This document shows positions 16,132 to 26,479 of a stretch of DNA of 64,000 nt, piece by piece; the first letter of the stretch is position 1; every line of letters begins with the position of its first letter. This DNA is from an uncultured Lachnospiraceae bacterium (GTDB taxonomy: Bacteria > Bacillota > Clostridia > Lachnospirales > Lachnospiraceae). Made by a program: the position numbers and the translations under genes. Location of the stretch: positions 1-64,000 of the forward strand of contig CANDGI010000014.1 of assembly GCA_947384285.1 (NCBI GenBank), written 5' to 3'. Below the pieces are notes generated by a model. It did no database searches. It was not told the DNA's origin and was given only the letters and a program-made list of their open reading frames with translations.

Positions 16132-17523
16132 CTATGCCTTATGCCTGCGCGCCAGCTCCGCAACATTCTCCTCCACGCGCTTTTTGCTTAAGGGATAGAT
16201 GAACCACAGGCAAAGAGCAACCAGGATAAATCCAATGGCAGGCGCGATACAGGACATTTTAAAGATTCCCTCTGTCACATCCGGGTCAAATGCAGTTGCC
16301 TGGGTATAACCAATCATGGACAAAAGTACGCCGGTCAAGCCGGAGGACAATGCCTGTCCCACTTTTCTTGCAAAAGAATAAACTGCGTAAATGGTTCCAT
16401 CCTCGCGGACGCCGTTTTTGACTTCCGCATCATCAATCACATCCGTAATCATAGCCCAGATTACAGTATTGAAAAATCCCATTCCCACATATGCCAATGT
16501 AAAGAATCCCACGTAGATAAAAGGATTTTCGGGATGCACAAGAAAACAAAGTAAAAATACTGCGGCTGAAACCATACAGGATACAATTGACAGCTCCTTT
16601 TTTCCAAATTGTGTAGATATTTTTACTGCCAGCGGCGCACAGATGACCAACATCGCAATGGAACCTGCCAAGGTAGATGCAGACTGTGCTTCCGGGCTTC
16701 CATAAAAGTTGGGAAATACAAACCCTGCCATCCCCTGCATGGTAAGCTGAGCCAACAGCAGTGAAATAGCTGCCGCAATAATCCCCAGCAGGGAACGGTT
16801 GGTGACAAGGCTCTTTAACAGCTTTCCAATTTCCAGCTTCTGGTTGTTGGCAGGAACCTCTACACGCTCCCGGACCAGATTGAAGCAAAGCAGGTAGCAG
16901 ATAATAGCCATAACACTGAACACTCCTGCGATAATCGTCATACGGGAACCTGAAAGCACGGTATTTCCGTTTACTGTCTCAAATGCAAACAACGGCGTAC
17001 CTACACCGATGGCAAGTCCTGCCAGCGTAGCTCCGATGGTTCTCCAGGTGGACAGCTCCGCCCGGTCCTTGGGATCTGATGAAACAGCAGAAGCCATGGA
17101 GCCATACGGAATATTGATGGAGGTATAAAAAATGGAGCCCCACAATATGTAGGTAACAACCATCCAAAATACCTTAAACCCATATGCCATATTTGCAAAC
17201 CCTGACTGGTAAATCAAAAAGGAAGCAATGGCCACCGGGCCGCACATCCGCTTAATCCAGGGACGGAATTTCCCATCCTTTGTGGGTTTGGAGCGATCCA
17301 CGATCTGCCCCATCGTTACGTCTGTGAAAGCATCGATAAACCGGGCCGCCATCATCAGCGTCCCTACAAGGCCGGCGCTGATGCCCATAACGTCCGTGTA
17401 AAACTTTAACATAAAGCTGGAAGATAAAATAAATGTGAAATCATTTCCGAAATCACCAAACATATAACCAATCTTGTCCTTCATGCCAAATGGCTGAACG
17501 GAAGATTTTGATTCTGCTCCCAT
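16132..17523 (-). CDS. GPH-family glycoside/hexuronide transporter
   Basis: This 463-residue protein has twelve membrane segments. The opening IGYMFGDFGNDFTFIL and the loop MGQIVDRSKPTKDGKFRPWI are diagnostic of the glycoside-pentoside-hexuronide:cation symporters (relatives of MelB and GusB). It should bring glucuronides or oligosaccharides into the cell with Na+ or H+. The next upstream gene encodes the GH2 enzyme, an arrangement analogous to gusA-gusB. No phosphotransferase domain is attached. Confidence 0.9.
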   Translation of the reverse strand: MGAESKSSVQPFGMKDKIGYMFGDFGNDFTFILSSSFMLKFYTDVMGISAGLVGTLMMAARFIDAFTDVTMGQIVDRSKPTKDGKFRPWIKRMCGPVAIASFLIYQSGFANMAYGFKVFWMVVTYILWGSIFYTSINIPYGSMASAVSSDPKDRAELSTWRTIGATLAGLAIGVGTPLFAFETVNGNTVLSGSRMTIIAGVFSVMAIICYLLCFNLVRERVEVPANNQKLEIGKLLKSLVTNRSLLGIIAAAISLLLAQLTMQGMAGFVFPNFYGSPEAQSASTLAGSIAMLVICAPLAVKISTQFGKKELSIVSCMVSAAVFLLCFLVHPENPFIYVGFFTLAYVGMGFFNTVIWAMITDVIDDAEVKNGVREDGTIYAVYSFARKVGQALSSGLTGVLLSMIGYTQATAFDPDVTEGIFKMSCIAPAIGFILVALCLWFIYPLSKKRVEENVAELARRHKA

Positions 17524-17611
17524 AGCATTCCCTCTCTTTTCTACTTTTTATAACATGCAAACAGTATTTGTAACTTATCCATGAATTATGCCCGTATTTA
17601 GGCTGATGATG

Positions 17612-19882
17612 CTAATCCTCCTTGTCAATCAAAATCAACTGGGCATTCAAGCTCTCCACAAACCCATCCGGCATCATGGAGCCTGCCATCTTCGTCATAT
17701 CCTCCGGGCACATGCCTTTCATCATATCCCACATTCCTACGCCTGGAGATAAATCGAAATTGGTTGCCAGCTTCACGGCCTTTGCGGTAACCTCCATTGC
17801 TTTGGGGGATTTGGCAATTTCTTCCATCTTGCAGCGCACGTTGTATTTTCCCTCTGGGAACTCCATGGGCGCTTTCAAGTCCAAATCACCCACCAGCTTG
17901 AACCAGTTTGCCACGCCTTCTGCCCGCTCGTTTACTTCCGGCAATACATAGATGTCCGGTTCTTTTTCCACTTTTTCAATGGTCATACTGTCCTTGCATT
18001 CCCCAGCGATTGCCAGGATATTGTTGAAGCCATCTTTTAACGCAACGGTAAATACAAATACCTTTTCTGCACTCTTGACCTCCTCCAGCTCTCCATTGAT
18101 GAAAAGGGAAACGATAGGCTGATTGGAATACACACGGATCTCCGTGGTTTCTCCTGCCCGCTGGGCGTACCGTCTGCCGCAGAGATGCACCATAGGCTCT
18201 TTATTCCAGTATGCCTTGTAAATATAATAGCTGTCCTTCTTCGTTTTCCGGTCCATGGTAACCAGTCCCTTGTTGTTTCTTCCGGCTACGCCGCCCTCAT
18301 TCCTGGCTGCGCATCCAAAGTCAAACATATTCCATACATGGCTGGACCAAAGCCACGGCCGCTCCTTTAAAACCTTTGCCATATGCTCATGGTAGAGAGC
18401 CTGGTATTCTTCGCTGTAATCCTTGCATGCCGGGTTCGGCCCGTGGTAGGTGATGATTCCTTCACATCCGTACTCGGAAACGCCAAGGGAAATCTCTGGA
18501 TGCTCTTTGTGGAAATTGTCAAACCAAGGCCCGTTGTCCTCCATTTTTCCGCCGTACCATCCAAAATAATGGTTATAGCTTTCCACATCCGTAATGCCAT
18601 GCACCGGGCTGTCAACGGGCGTCATCGACACATGGGCAATGGTGGTTAAGCGGGTAGGGTCTAATTCCTTGCACAGCGCATTTAATTCCTTATGGTTTTC
18701 TACCAGCTTTTCTGAAATGCCGCCGATTAAAATTTCATTGGAAATTCCCCAGAAGCAAATGCTTGGATGGTTGTAATTCTGCAATACCAGCTCCTTTAAC
18801 TGGGTAATGCAGTTCTGGTGGGCTGCAGGATCTTCATTCATCACGCTGATAAAAGGTATCTCCGCCCATACCACAAACCCAAGCTCATCACAGGCATCAT
18901 AGAAATCCTGGGAGTGCTGGTAATGGGCCAGGCGGATGGTATTTGCACCCAGCTCTTTGATGATCCTGGCATCCTCATAATGATCCTCCCTGGTCAATGC
19001 ATTTCCTTTATAAAGCATGTCCTGATGGCGGCTGACCCCTCGTAAAGGCGTGGGAATTCCATTTAAGATAAATCCTTTCTCCGGGTCACAGGAAAAGCTG
19101 CGGACGCCCGCTCTTGTGGAAACCTCATCATAGGTTTCGTTCCGCCTCTGCAAAACTGCGGTCACCGTATACAGGTACGGGTTCTGGCAATCCCACAAAA
19201 CCGCATCCGGCACATATACCCTCACTGCCGTGCTGTCTGCCGGGCGCATTGCGCTTGCGACCTCTTTCCCTTGTGCATCCTTGATGCTGTATAAAACGGT
19301 AAAGTTCTCATCCGCGTTGACCGGCCAGGATTCCAGCTCAAATTCTGCGCCTCCGCATCCATCTGGCTTTGCGGTAACCATAAATCCTATGCTGCCCCAA
19401 TGCTCCAAATCAAAATGGGCATCCGGGACGCTGATTAAGTTCACGCCCCGGTAAAGTCCGCCGTAAAAGGTGAAATCTGCGGATTGGGGATATACGCTGC
19501 TCTTATTTTCATTGCTGCATGCAATGGCCAGAAAATTCTCCCCCTCTTCCTTGCAGGCATCGGTGATATCTGCCCGGAATGTGGAATAACCGCCCTCGTG
19601 GTAATACTCTCCTTCTCCATTCACATAAACGGTTGCCTGCTGTCCGGCTGCTAAGATTTCGAGAAATACCCGTCCTCCTTTTAAGGGCTGCCTGGGTGTT
19701 TCAAAGGTTTTTGCATACCAATAGCATCCTCTGTCATAACTGCCGTTTCCGTCATGTCCGTCCACTGCATTCCAGGTATGGGGCAGGTCTACCGTTTCCC
19801 ATCCTTCTGGCATTTGTTCTGGAAGCTTTTTATTTTCCTTAGAAAACCTCCACTCCTTGTTGAGATTGATGATGTCCCTCAT
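17612..19882 (-). CDS. GH2 glycosidase, probable beta-glucuronidase
   Basis: This 756-residue GH2 enzyme has a sugar-binding N-terminal domain (1-170), an immunoglobulin-like domain (about 175-265), a TIM barrel (about 270-550) and a C-terminal beta domain. The acid/base is E383 in GISNEI and the nucleophile is E470 in GVSEYG. The GRNNKG segment (534-539) contains the Asn-x-Lys found in beta-glucuronidases, but similar segments occur in some GH2 galactosidases. Specificity therefore rests mainly on its operon of hexuronate genes. There is no signal peptide, so it is intracellular. It is the first gene of the operon and divergent from the AraC regulator. Confidence 0.8.
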   Translation of the reverse strand: MRDIINLNKEWRFSKENKKLPEQMPEGWETVDLPHTWNAVDGHDGNGSYDRGCYWYAKTFETPRQPLKGGRVFLEILAAGQQATVYVNGEGEYYHEGGYSTFRADITDACKEEGENFLAIACSNENKSSVYPQSADFTFYGGLYRGVNLISVPDAHFDLEHWGSIGFMVTAKPDGCGGAEFELESWPVNADENFTVLYSIKDAQGKEVASAMRPADSTAVRVYVPDAVLWDCQNPYLYTVTAVLQRRNETYDEVSTRAGVRSFSCDPEKGFILNGIPTPLRGVSRHQDMLYKGNALTREDHYEDARIIKELGANTIRLAHYQHSQDFYDACDELGFVVWAEIPFISVMNEDPAAHQNCITQLKELVLQNYNHPSICFWGISNEILIGGISEKLVENHKELNALCKELDPTRLTTIAHVSMTPVDSPVHGITDVESYNHYFGWYGGKMEDNGPWFDNFHKEHPEISLGVSEYGCEGIITYHGPNPACKDYSEEYQALYHEHMAKVLKERPWLWSSHVWNMFDFGCAARNEGGVAGRNNKGLVTMDRKTKKDSYYIYKAYWNKEPMVHLCGRRYAQRAGETTEIRVYSNQPIVSLFINGELEEVKSAEKVFVFTVALKDGFNNILAIAGECKDSMTIEKVEKEPDIYVLPEVNERAEGVANWFKLVGDLDLKAPMEFPEGKYNVRCKMEEIAKSPKAMEVTAKAVKLATNFDLSPGVGMWDMMKGMCPEDMTKMAGSMMPDGFVESLNAQLILIDKED

Positions 19883-20145
19883 AAATCTTCCTCCTTTTTA
19901 TTTTCTACAATATTTTTCCAAATAATTGTGTTCTTATACGTCATATTCTACAATTTATATATTATTTTTCTGTCATTGTTTGTCAGTTGTGTACAAGTTC
20001 CATCCTACTTTTATTTCCATTTTTTGACGAGATACGATTTTTAGCACTTTTTGCATTATTTTTATTTTGCGTTGATTTCACCTGAAAAATGTGCAAAAAT
20101 AAATAAAAATTTTCATTACTTAGCACACCATTTTTTAGAAAGAAG
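19883..20145. promoter_or_regulatory. divergent promoter region, GH2 operon and AraC gene
   Basis: This AT-rich 263-base stretch carries the control sites of both directions. The GH2 gene has AGGAGGAAGATTT before its ATG. Candidate AraC half-sites lie within the AT-rich DNA, but none is repeated clearly enough to call. No gene is present. Confidence 0.5.
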
Positions 20146-21375
20146 TTGAGAAAAATAAAAAAAATAATATTATCTTTTGTGCAGGATTTACTAAAAAACA
20201 ACAATATCCCGGTGCATTTTATCACACCGCCCTGTGAAGATTATTCCTGGCTGGACTTCGGCCTGCGTTCCACCATCTTAGAGGATCATGATGAAGAATT
20301 TATCCGGGACTATCTTGACAAACTGGCTCCGAATACAATTTACCACCTAAAGGACATCCTTCAATGTACATACACCATCCTTCAGGTTCCAGACAGCCAG
20401 GAGATGATGGTCTGCGGTCCTGTGCTATTTGCAGAAATTTCTCCCTCGCTGTTCCAGGATGTGATTCAGAAAATGAAGATTCCAGAAAAACAGCAGCCGG
20501 TTTTGCAAGGCTTTTACCTGCGGCTGACAAATTTTCATTCTCTGCCCACTTACAACAATATCTTCTTTACCCTTGGAAACCATATTTTCGGCGAAAACCA
20601 ATATGAAATCATTTTCAATGATTTTAATGATATGGACAGCTGGTATGGAACTTATGTCCACTACAGCAATATGGAAGATTCCCGGATGACCATCCGGATG
20701 ATTGAGGAGCGGTATGAGATTGAATCCCGCATCCTGGATGCCGTGGCCAGCGGCAATGAAACGAAAGCCATGAATATTATCAGCCGGGCAGCGTCGCCGA
20801 ATCTGCCCTACCGTCTGAACAACAACCTGCGCAACCTGAAGGATTACGCCATCGCCTTTAACACCTTGCTGCGCAAAACAGTGGAGCAGGCCGGCGTCCA
20901 TCCCATCCACATCGACGCCCATTCCAACCAGAATGTAAGGCTTATCGAGCAGGCTTCCAGCCCGGAACAGTGCCGTGCTGTCCAATTACAGATTGTGCGT
21001 AATTACTGCCGTATGGTGCGCAAGCATACCTTGAAGGACTATTCCCTTCTCACCCAGAAGATTGTAACATACATCAGCACGGATCTGACCGCCGACTTAA
21101 GCTTAAACGCCATGGCAGAGCTGCTGAACGTAAACGCCAGCTACCTGTCCACCCTGTTTAAACGCGAGATGGGCGTTCCATTGACCGATTACGTGAACCG
21201 CCAGCGGATTGAGCAGGCGAAAAAGCTTTTGGTGGTTACCGATTTTCCTATAAAAATGATTGCGGAAAAATGCGGGATTCCAGATGTGTATTATTTCAGC
21301 CGGATGTTTAAGAAGCGTACCGGATGCACCCCCAAGGTTTACCGGGAAAATACAACCAGGGAGCATGAGCCTTAA
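20146..21375 (+). CDS. AraC family regulator of the glucuronide operon
   Basis: This 409-residue protein has a long N-terminal sensor region of about 290 residues with no recognised fold. A C-terminal AraC DNA-binding domain follows (about 305-405), with LSLNAMAELLNVNASYLSTL and, in the second helix-turn-helix, FPIKMIAEKCGIPDVYYFSR. It probably activates the divergent GH2-to-SDR operon in response to a glucuronide or uronate. The start is taken as TTG at 20146, after AGAAAGAAG. That choice is weak, and a nearby start is possible. It is not followed by an operon partner. Confidence 0.8.
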   Translation: MRKIKKIILSFVQDLLKNNNIPVHFITPPCEDYSWLDFGLRSTILEDHDEEFIRDYLDKLAPNTIYHLKDILQCTYTILQVPDSQEMMVCGPVLFAEISPSLFQDVIQKMKIPEKQQPVLQGFYLRLTNFHSLPTYNNIFFTLGNHIFGENQYEIIFNDFNDMDSWYGTYVHYSNMEDSRMTIRMIEERYEIESRILDAVASGNETKAMNIISRAASPNLPYRLNNNLRNLKDYAIAFNTLLRKTVEQAGVHPIHIDAHSNQNVRLIEQASSPEQCRAVQLQIVRNYCRMVRKHTLKDYSLLTQKIVTYISTDLTADLSLNAMAELLNVNASYLSTLFKREMGVPLTDYVNRQRIEQAKKLLVVTDFPIKMIAEKCGIPDVYYFSRMFKKRTGCTPKVYRENTTREHEP

Positions 21376-21663
21376 AGCCACACACAATTTTGCTGTTCCA
21401 AAAATCTATAATTCCACCACCAGTTTCCAGGATGTCCCATATTTGCTGATTTTGGCGGAAAATCAGTTGTTTTTTCAGACCCGGTTTACAAAGCGTTTTA
21501 TAAATTATATTGTTAGATGGAATATAAAATAATGGGAAGCTGCATAGAAAATTCCTGCCATAGAAAATTCCAACCATGGCACAAGCCTCTTACCGCAGCG
21601 GAAGTTCCTGGAGCGCAGGCTGGTTTTCGAAGCATTCCCTGAAACAAGAAAGGAGAACAGCAT

Positions 21664-24315
21664 ATGGGAAACAAGAAATTAGGGAAACGCTTCATGGCAG
21701 TGATTTTAAGTGCCATGCTGCTGGTTCCAGCCCCCGCAGTATCGGCGGCAGAGCAGCCCAGCGGCAGCCAGGAAGGCAGCGGCACAGCTGAAAGCGGCAG
21801 CCAGGAAGGCGGCACAGATGTCGGCGGCGGCACAAAAAACGTTGTCCAGCCCGGCGGCACAGAAGAGTTCGTTGCAGATGAAAGCGGCATCCTGACCGCA
21901 TACAATGGGAAAGGCGGGGAAATTACCATCCCAGCCAAAGTAGGCGATGCGGACGTAACAGGAATCGACGGCAAGATTTTTAACGAGAAGAAGCAGGAAC
22001 TGACAAAAGTTACAATTCTGGCAAATATAACAGAGATTAGCGACGCTCTTTTTAATGGATGTGCCAATCTGGAAGAAGTGGTTTTTCCAGAATCGCTGAC
22101 AAAAATAGGGGGTAATGCTTTTTCCGGCTGCGTGAATCTGGCAAATGTGGAATTCCCGGAAAACCTGAATGAGATAGGGATTAATGCTTTTTCCGGCTGC
22201 GCGAAACTGGCAAATGTGGAATTCCCGGAAAACCTGAAAAAAATCGGCTATTCCGCCTTTCGGCAATGTACCAGCTTAAGCAGCATCCATTTCCCGCTCA
22301 AAACAAATTTCATAGAGTATGGGGTTTTTGAGTCCTGTACTGCTTTGGAACGCATTACCTTCCAAGATGGGGAAAGCTCCCAGCAATGTAATCTAAGTTA
22401 TGGAGCTTTTGAGGGATGCACCAGCCTGACATCGGTGGTGTTTCCGGCAGTAAGATATGTATACGTGGCGGGAAGTGCGTTTCGGGGATGTACCAGCCTG
22501 ACAGAATTCCAGCTTGCAGGGGAGTCCTCAAAGCTATCTGTATTTGACGGATGCCTGTATGACAACGTAACGACGGGTTATGGGGAAGAGCCAAGGAAAG
22601 AGCTCGCAGTCTGCCCGGCTGGAAAGACGGAGGTAGAATTCCTGGAAGGAACTGCATCCATCCGGGGAGGCGCTTTTTCTGAAGGCAAGTTAATCAGCGT
22701 GGAAATCCCTGATACAGTGACAGAAATCGGCGATGGTGCGTTTAGCTGCTGCGAGGCGCTTACGAAAGCCGTACTCCCCCAAAATTTAAAAGAAATTACT
22801 TCCAATTTATTCTGTTACACTGCCATTACAGAGATTAAAATCCCAGAAACCATAAGGAGTATCGGGAGTTATGCTTTTGATGGCTGCGGGGGATTAAAGA
22901 CGGTCACAATTCCATGCAATACAGAGTATGCAGGGGAAATGGCTATATGCCAAGCGGCATTTAGGGGCTGTACAGCTTTAGAGAGCGTGTACCTGCAAGA
23001 AGGGGTGAGACGCATCGACCAAGAAGCCTTCCAGGACTGTACCAGCCTTAAGACGTTGGAAATCCCAGAGTCTGTCACTTCTATTTTTTATGATGCGTTT
23101 GGAAATACGACGGGAAGTGAGAGTACGGAAACTCTGACAATTTATGGCAAGGCAGGTTCTTACGCAGAAACTTATGCCAAAAACCAAAACATTAATTTTT
23201 CCACGGAACAGCCGCCCCAGCCGCCAAGCGGCGGTAAGCCGGAAGAGGAAATCTATGACATCTCGAATCCAGCATTTATTGTAACTCTGGATGCGGAAGT
23301 ATTTGATTATGACGGCAAAGAAAAAGAGCCTGATGTTACCATAAAAAAGGGTGAGACACTGTTGACGCCTGGCGCAGACTTTACTATAGACTATGTAGAT
23401 AACGTCAATCCCGGAACCGCTAAGGTTATTGTGCAAGGGCGCAGGAAATACAGCGGTGAAGTAACCAAGGAATTTACCATCAGGGGAATTGACATTTCTG
23501 GCACAGACTTTACCATAACCTTAAGTGAAACCAAATATACCTGCGACGGCACAGCAAAGCAGCCAGCGGTAACAGTAACAAAGGGGACAGAGAAGCTTAG
23601 GGGAACGGATTTTACCGTAAAATACGAAAATAACATCAATCCTGGGACAGCCAAGGCCATTGTCACCGGGGTTGGGATTTATACTGGAACGGTGACGAAG
23701 GAATTCACCATTGAGCCAGCCCAGACAGCCCCAGACAGACCAGATACGCCCAGCCAGGAGAAAAAATCCACGAACCTTACCTGCAAAAAAGCATTTGTAA
23801 AAAAATACGGGGACAAATCATTTTCCTTACAGGCAAAGGCAGTGAAAGGCGCAAAAATCACCTACAAGTCCTCCGATAAAAAAGTGGCGGAGGTAGACAA
23901 GAAAGGCAAGGTTACCATTAAGGGCACGGGGATTGCCACAATTACCGTAACAGCCGCTGCCACCGGGTATGAAACCAAAACTCTGAAAACAACAGTAAAA
24001 GTCAGCCCATCCAAAGGCTCTGCGCCCTCCTTAAAGGTATTAAAGGGCAGGAAACTCAAGGTAAGCTGGAAAAAAGACAAACGCGCCACAGGCTACCAAG
24101 TCCAGTACTGCATCAGCAAAGCCTTCAAAAAAGGCGTGAAAACCATTCCCATTTCCAAAAACAAAACCATCACAAAGACCATCTCGAAATTAGCGAACGG
24201 GAAACGGTATTACGTGCGTGTGCGCGCTTATAAGAACGTGAAAGTAAACAAGAAAACCCAGAAGCTTTACGGTCCGTGGAGCAATGTGAAGCGCAGTGGG
24301 AAAATCGGGAAATAG
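21664..24315 (+). CDS. secreted BspA-type leucine-rich repeat protein
   Basis: This 883-residue exoprotein has a signal peptide (1 to about 28, ending PAVSAAEQ), then a Gly/Ser/Gln-rich linker (30-60). BspA-like LRR_5 repeats follow from about 75-500, with recurring FxGCxxLxxVxFPExLxxIG units. Two 80-90-residue repeats (about 535-700) share FTIxYxxNxNPGTAKxIV. Next come a Lys-rich Ig-like domain (about 720-790, KVAEVDKKGKVTIKGTGIAT) and a fibronectin-like end (800-883, ATGYQVQYC). No LPxTG sorting motif is seen. Such proteins bind host or other bacterial surfaces. AAAGGAGAACAGC precedes the ATG. The 288 bases upstream show no gene. Confidence 0.85.
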   Translation: MGNKKLGKRFMAVILSAMLLVPAPAVSAAEQPSGSQEGSGTAESGSQEGGTDVGGGTKNVVQPGGTEEFVADESGILTAYNGKGGEITIPAKVGDADVTGIDGKIFNEKKQELTKVTILANITEISDALFNGCANLEEVVFPESLTKIGGNAFSGCVNLANVEFPENLNEIGINAFSGCAKLANVEFPENLKKIGYSAFRQCTSLSSIHFPLKTNFIEYGVFESCTALERITFQDGESSQQCNLSYGAFEGCTSLTSVVFPAVRYVYVAGSAFRGCTSLTEFQLAGESSKLSVFDGCLYDNVTTGYGEEPRKELAVCPAGKTEVEFLEGTASIRGGAFSEGKLISVEIPDTVTEIGDGAFSCCEALTKAVLPQNLKEITSNLFCYTAITEIKIPETIRSIGSYAFDGCGGLKTVTIPCNTEYAGEMAICQAAFRGCTALESVYLQEGVRRIDQEAFQDCTSLKTLEIPESVTSIFYDAFGNTTGSESTETLTIYGKAGSYAETYAKNQNINFSTEQPPQPPSGGKPEEEIYDISNPAFIVTLDAEVFDYDGKEKEPDVTIKKGETLLTPGADFTIDYVDNVNPGTAKVIVQGRRKYSGEVTKEFTIRGIDISGTDFTITLSETKYTCDGTAKQPAVTVTKGTEKLRGTDFTVKYENNINPGTAKAIVTGVGIYTGTVTKEFTIEPAQTAPDRPDTPSQEKKSTNLTCKKAFVKKYGDKSFSLQAKAVKGAKITYKSSDKKVAEVDKKGKVTIKGTGIATITVTAAATGYETKTLKTTVKVSPSKGSAPSLKVLKGRKLKVSWKKDKRATGYQVQYCISKAFKKGVKTIPISKNKTITKTISKLANGKRYYVRVRAYKNVKVNKKTQKLYGPWSNVKRSGKIGK

Positions 24316-24460
24316 TAAATAAGGAAATACAGGAAAGAGGGATGTGGGGAAATGGAATTTGTTTACAATATATAGTTTTGCCGCCAAAAGCGTCACAGTA
24401 TATATTGCAGATAACTTGTCATTTCCCGGCATCCCCTTATACATAGCAAACGCTGCACTT

Positions 24461-25291
24461 TCAGTTCGGACAGCAAGTTCCAACCAGCTCACCCAGATAA
24501 ATCCTTGTCTCTGCACCCTCCCTGCTGTTTTCAAGAATTCCTTCGTCCACCTTCACCCTGTCTTTTTCCAACAGCAAAAGGATGGTAGAGCCTCCAAATT
24601 CGAAATATCCCTTTTCTTCCCCTTGGAATACCTTTCCATCCCGGGGATAATTATGGATTTTTCCTACCATCATAGCCCCGATTTCCATCTGTACCACTGT
24701 TCCGAATTTCCTGGTATGGATTTCCGTATACTCTCTGCTGTTCTCTGCAAAAATAGGAAATGTTTCACAGGGAATGGGGCGCACACAGTGAAGCTTCCCC
24801 GGAATCACCCGGCTTCTTGCTACGATGCCGTCGCTGACATAGCAATAACGGTGGTAATCCTGGGGCGTTAAGCGGAAAACCAAGCAGGTTCCCCCGGAAA
24901 ACTGTTTTGCCAGCTTCCTGCTTTTCAATAATTCCTCCAGGCGGTATTCCACATGCTTGATTTGGTAAGCCTGGTCTTCTGTGACTGGATATACGCTCAG
25001 ATATCCGTCACAAGGGCTGATTAAATGCTCCGGCGTTATGTCGATCTCCTCAATGCGCCGTTTCCTGGTGAAAAAGTCGTTAAAGGAACGGTATTTTTTC
25101 TCGTATCTGCTCATATCTATGCTGTGCTTTTTGATAAACAAAGGCACCAGCCACCGTGACAGCCTGGAATTTAAAAATCTGCCTGCTGCCTTGGAAAGAA
25201 AAGGCCTGGTCAGCAGTTTTAATATCATCCGTCCAGGGATTGTTTTATATAAAAATCTAATTGTCAGCGTTTCCTTTTTTTCTCTGCTCAT
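24461..25291 (-). CDS. psd: phosphatidylserine decarboxylase proenzyme
   Basis: This 276-residue protein ends its catalytic domain in GYFEFGGSTILLLL. The GGST Ser is where self-cleavage makes the pyruvoyl group. Upstream are SFNDFFTRKRR and CDGYLSVYPV (the Asp/His region) and QDYHRYCYV. It converts phosphatidylserine to phosphatidylethanolamine at the membrane. The N-terminal basic region gives membrane contact. It is monocistronic and convergent with the LRR gene, and it ends without an obvious terminator in the 145-base gap. Confidence 0.9.
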   Translation of the reverse strand: MSREKKETLTIRFLYKTIPGRMILKLLTRPFLSKAAGRFLNSRLSRWLVPLFIKKHSIDMSRYEKKYRSFNDFFTRKRRIEEIDITPEHLISPCDGYLSVYPVTEDQAYQIKHVEYRLEELLKSRKLAKQFSGGTCLVFRLTPQDYHRYCYVSDGIVARSRVIPGKLHCVRPIPCETFPIFAENSREYTEIHTRKFGTVVQMEIGAMMVGKIHNYPRDGKVFQGEEKGYFEFGGSTILLLLEKDRVKVDEGILENSREGAETRIYLGELVGTCCPN

Positions 25292-25341
25292 AGTATCCCT
25301 TTCTCTGGCGCCTGCCAGTACGGCGGTGAACTTTTCATATA

Positions 25342-25370
25342 TTTGGACACGGACGGCAAGGCAGGATGCT
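25342..25370 (+). repeat. half-copy of the dispersed repeat
   Basis: TTGGACACGGACGGCAAGGC followed by AGGATG matches one arm of the 10.8-kb palindrome (TTGGATACGGACGGAAAGGC, AGGATG) with two differences. The opposite arm is missing. It lies in the mnmA-psd gap. Confidence 0.55.
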
Positions 25371-25394
25371 TAATTTTTATAGCAAACAGCAGAA

Positions 25395-26474
25395 CTATAA
25401 AATAGTTCCGCCGCCTACAACGATATTTCCATCATAAAACACCACTGCTTGTCCGGGGGTTATGGCTCGTACCGGCTCGTGGAAGCGGCAGAAAACCTTG
25501 TCGTCCCCTGCTTTTTCGATTGTGCAGGGCGCTCCCTTGTGGTTATAACGGATTTTGGCTGTTACCTCCATCTTGCCTTCCAACTCTGGGACTGACATGA
25601 AATTCAGCTTGTCCCCGTAGAGAACTGTTCCGAAGGTTTCCTCATTGCTGCCCAGGACAACTTCATTGGTTTCCGGCCTAAGCTCTGTTACAAACATGGG
25701 AACTCCCAGGGCAATGCCAAGACCCTTGCGCTGGCCGATGGTGTAATGGGTGATTCCTTTATGCCGGCCTAATATTGTTCCTTCTTTCGTTACAAAATTC
25801 CCTGGCGGCGGCACATTCCCTGCCGTCTCCTCTTCAATGAAGCCTGCATAATCATGGTCAGGAATGAAACAAATCTCCTGGCTGTCAGGCTTTTGGGCTG
25901 TGCGAAGACCCAGGTTCTCTGCCATACGGCGGATTTCTTCTTTGGTATAATCCCCTACTGGCATCAGTGTGCGGGAGAGCTGATACTGGGTCAGGTTATA
26001 AAGGGCATAGGTCTGGTCTTTTGCTTCCGTGGCAGATTTCTGCAATGTGAACCTGCCCCCTGGCAGCTGGCAGATTCTGGCATAATGCCCGGTAGCGATA
26101 TAATCCGCCCCAATGTCCATACTGCGTTTCAGCAAGGATTCCCATTTCACATAACGGTTGCAGGCAATACAGGGATTGGGAGTATGTCCTCTTAAATATT
26201 CCGCCACAAAATAGTCTATGACATTTTTCTTAAATTCAGATTTAAAATTCATGACATAATATGGTATATCAAGCATTGCCGCCACACGCCTTGCATCCTC
26301 CACCGCGGACAGGCCGCAGCATCCTCCCTGTTCCTCCAAGGCCTGCTGGCTCTCATCCTGCCAAATCTGCATGGTAACGCCGATTACCTCATAGCCTTGT
26401 TCTTTTAAAAGCCAGGCGGCTGCCGAGGAATCCACCCCGCCGGACATTCCTACTACTACCTTCTTTTTTCCCAT
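25395..26474 (-). CDS. mnmA: tRNA-specific 2-thiouridylase
   Basis: This 359-residue enzyme has the PP-loop GMSGGVDSS at 9-17. The catalytic Cys is in [12 protein letters not shown] and the second in [12 protein letters not shown]. It activates U34 of Glu, Gln and Lys tRNAs with ATP and inserts sulfur relayed from cysteine desulfurase. It directly follows iscU (5 bases) in an operon with iscS and iscR, so the sulfur donor is encoded alongside. Length matches the family. Confidence 0.95.
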   Translation of the reverse strand: MGKKKVVVGMSGGVDSSAAAWLLKEQGYEVIGVTMQIWQDESQQALEEQGGCCGLSAVEDARRVAAMLDIPYYVMNFKSEFKKNVIDYFVAEYLRGHTPNPCIACNRYVKWESLLKRSMDIGADYIATGHYARICQLPGGRFTLQKSATEAKDQTYALYNLTQYQLSRTLMPVGDYTKEEIRRMAENLGLRTAQKPDSQEICFIPDHDYAGFIEEETAGNVPPPGNFVTKEGTILGRHKGITHYTIGQRKGLGIALGVPMFVTELRPETNEVVLGSNEETFGTVLYGDKLNFMSVPELEGKMEVTAKIRYNHKGAPCTIEKAGDDKVFCRFHEPVRAITPGQAVVFYDGNIVVGGGTIL

Positions 26475-26479
26475 AAATT

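Noticed and set aside
18266..18281. Asn-x-Lys in the GH2 protein as proof of beta-glucuronidase activity
   Set aside because: The GRNNKG-type segment also occurs in GH2 galactosidases, so it supports but does not prove specificity; operon context carries the call.
22080..23120. LRR coding repeats as a CRISPR-like or DNA-level repeat array
   Set aside because: The repetition follows protein leucine-rich repeat units in one reading frame; there are no constant repeats with variable spacers.
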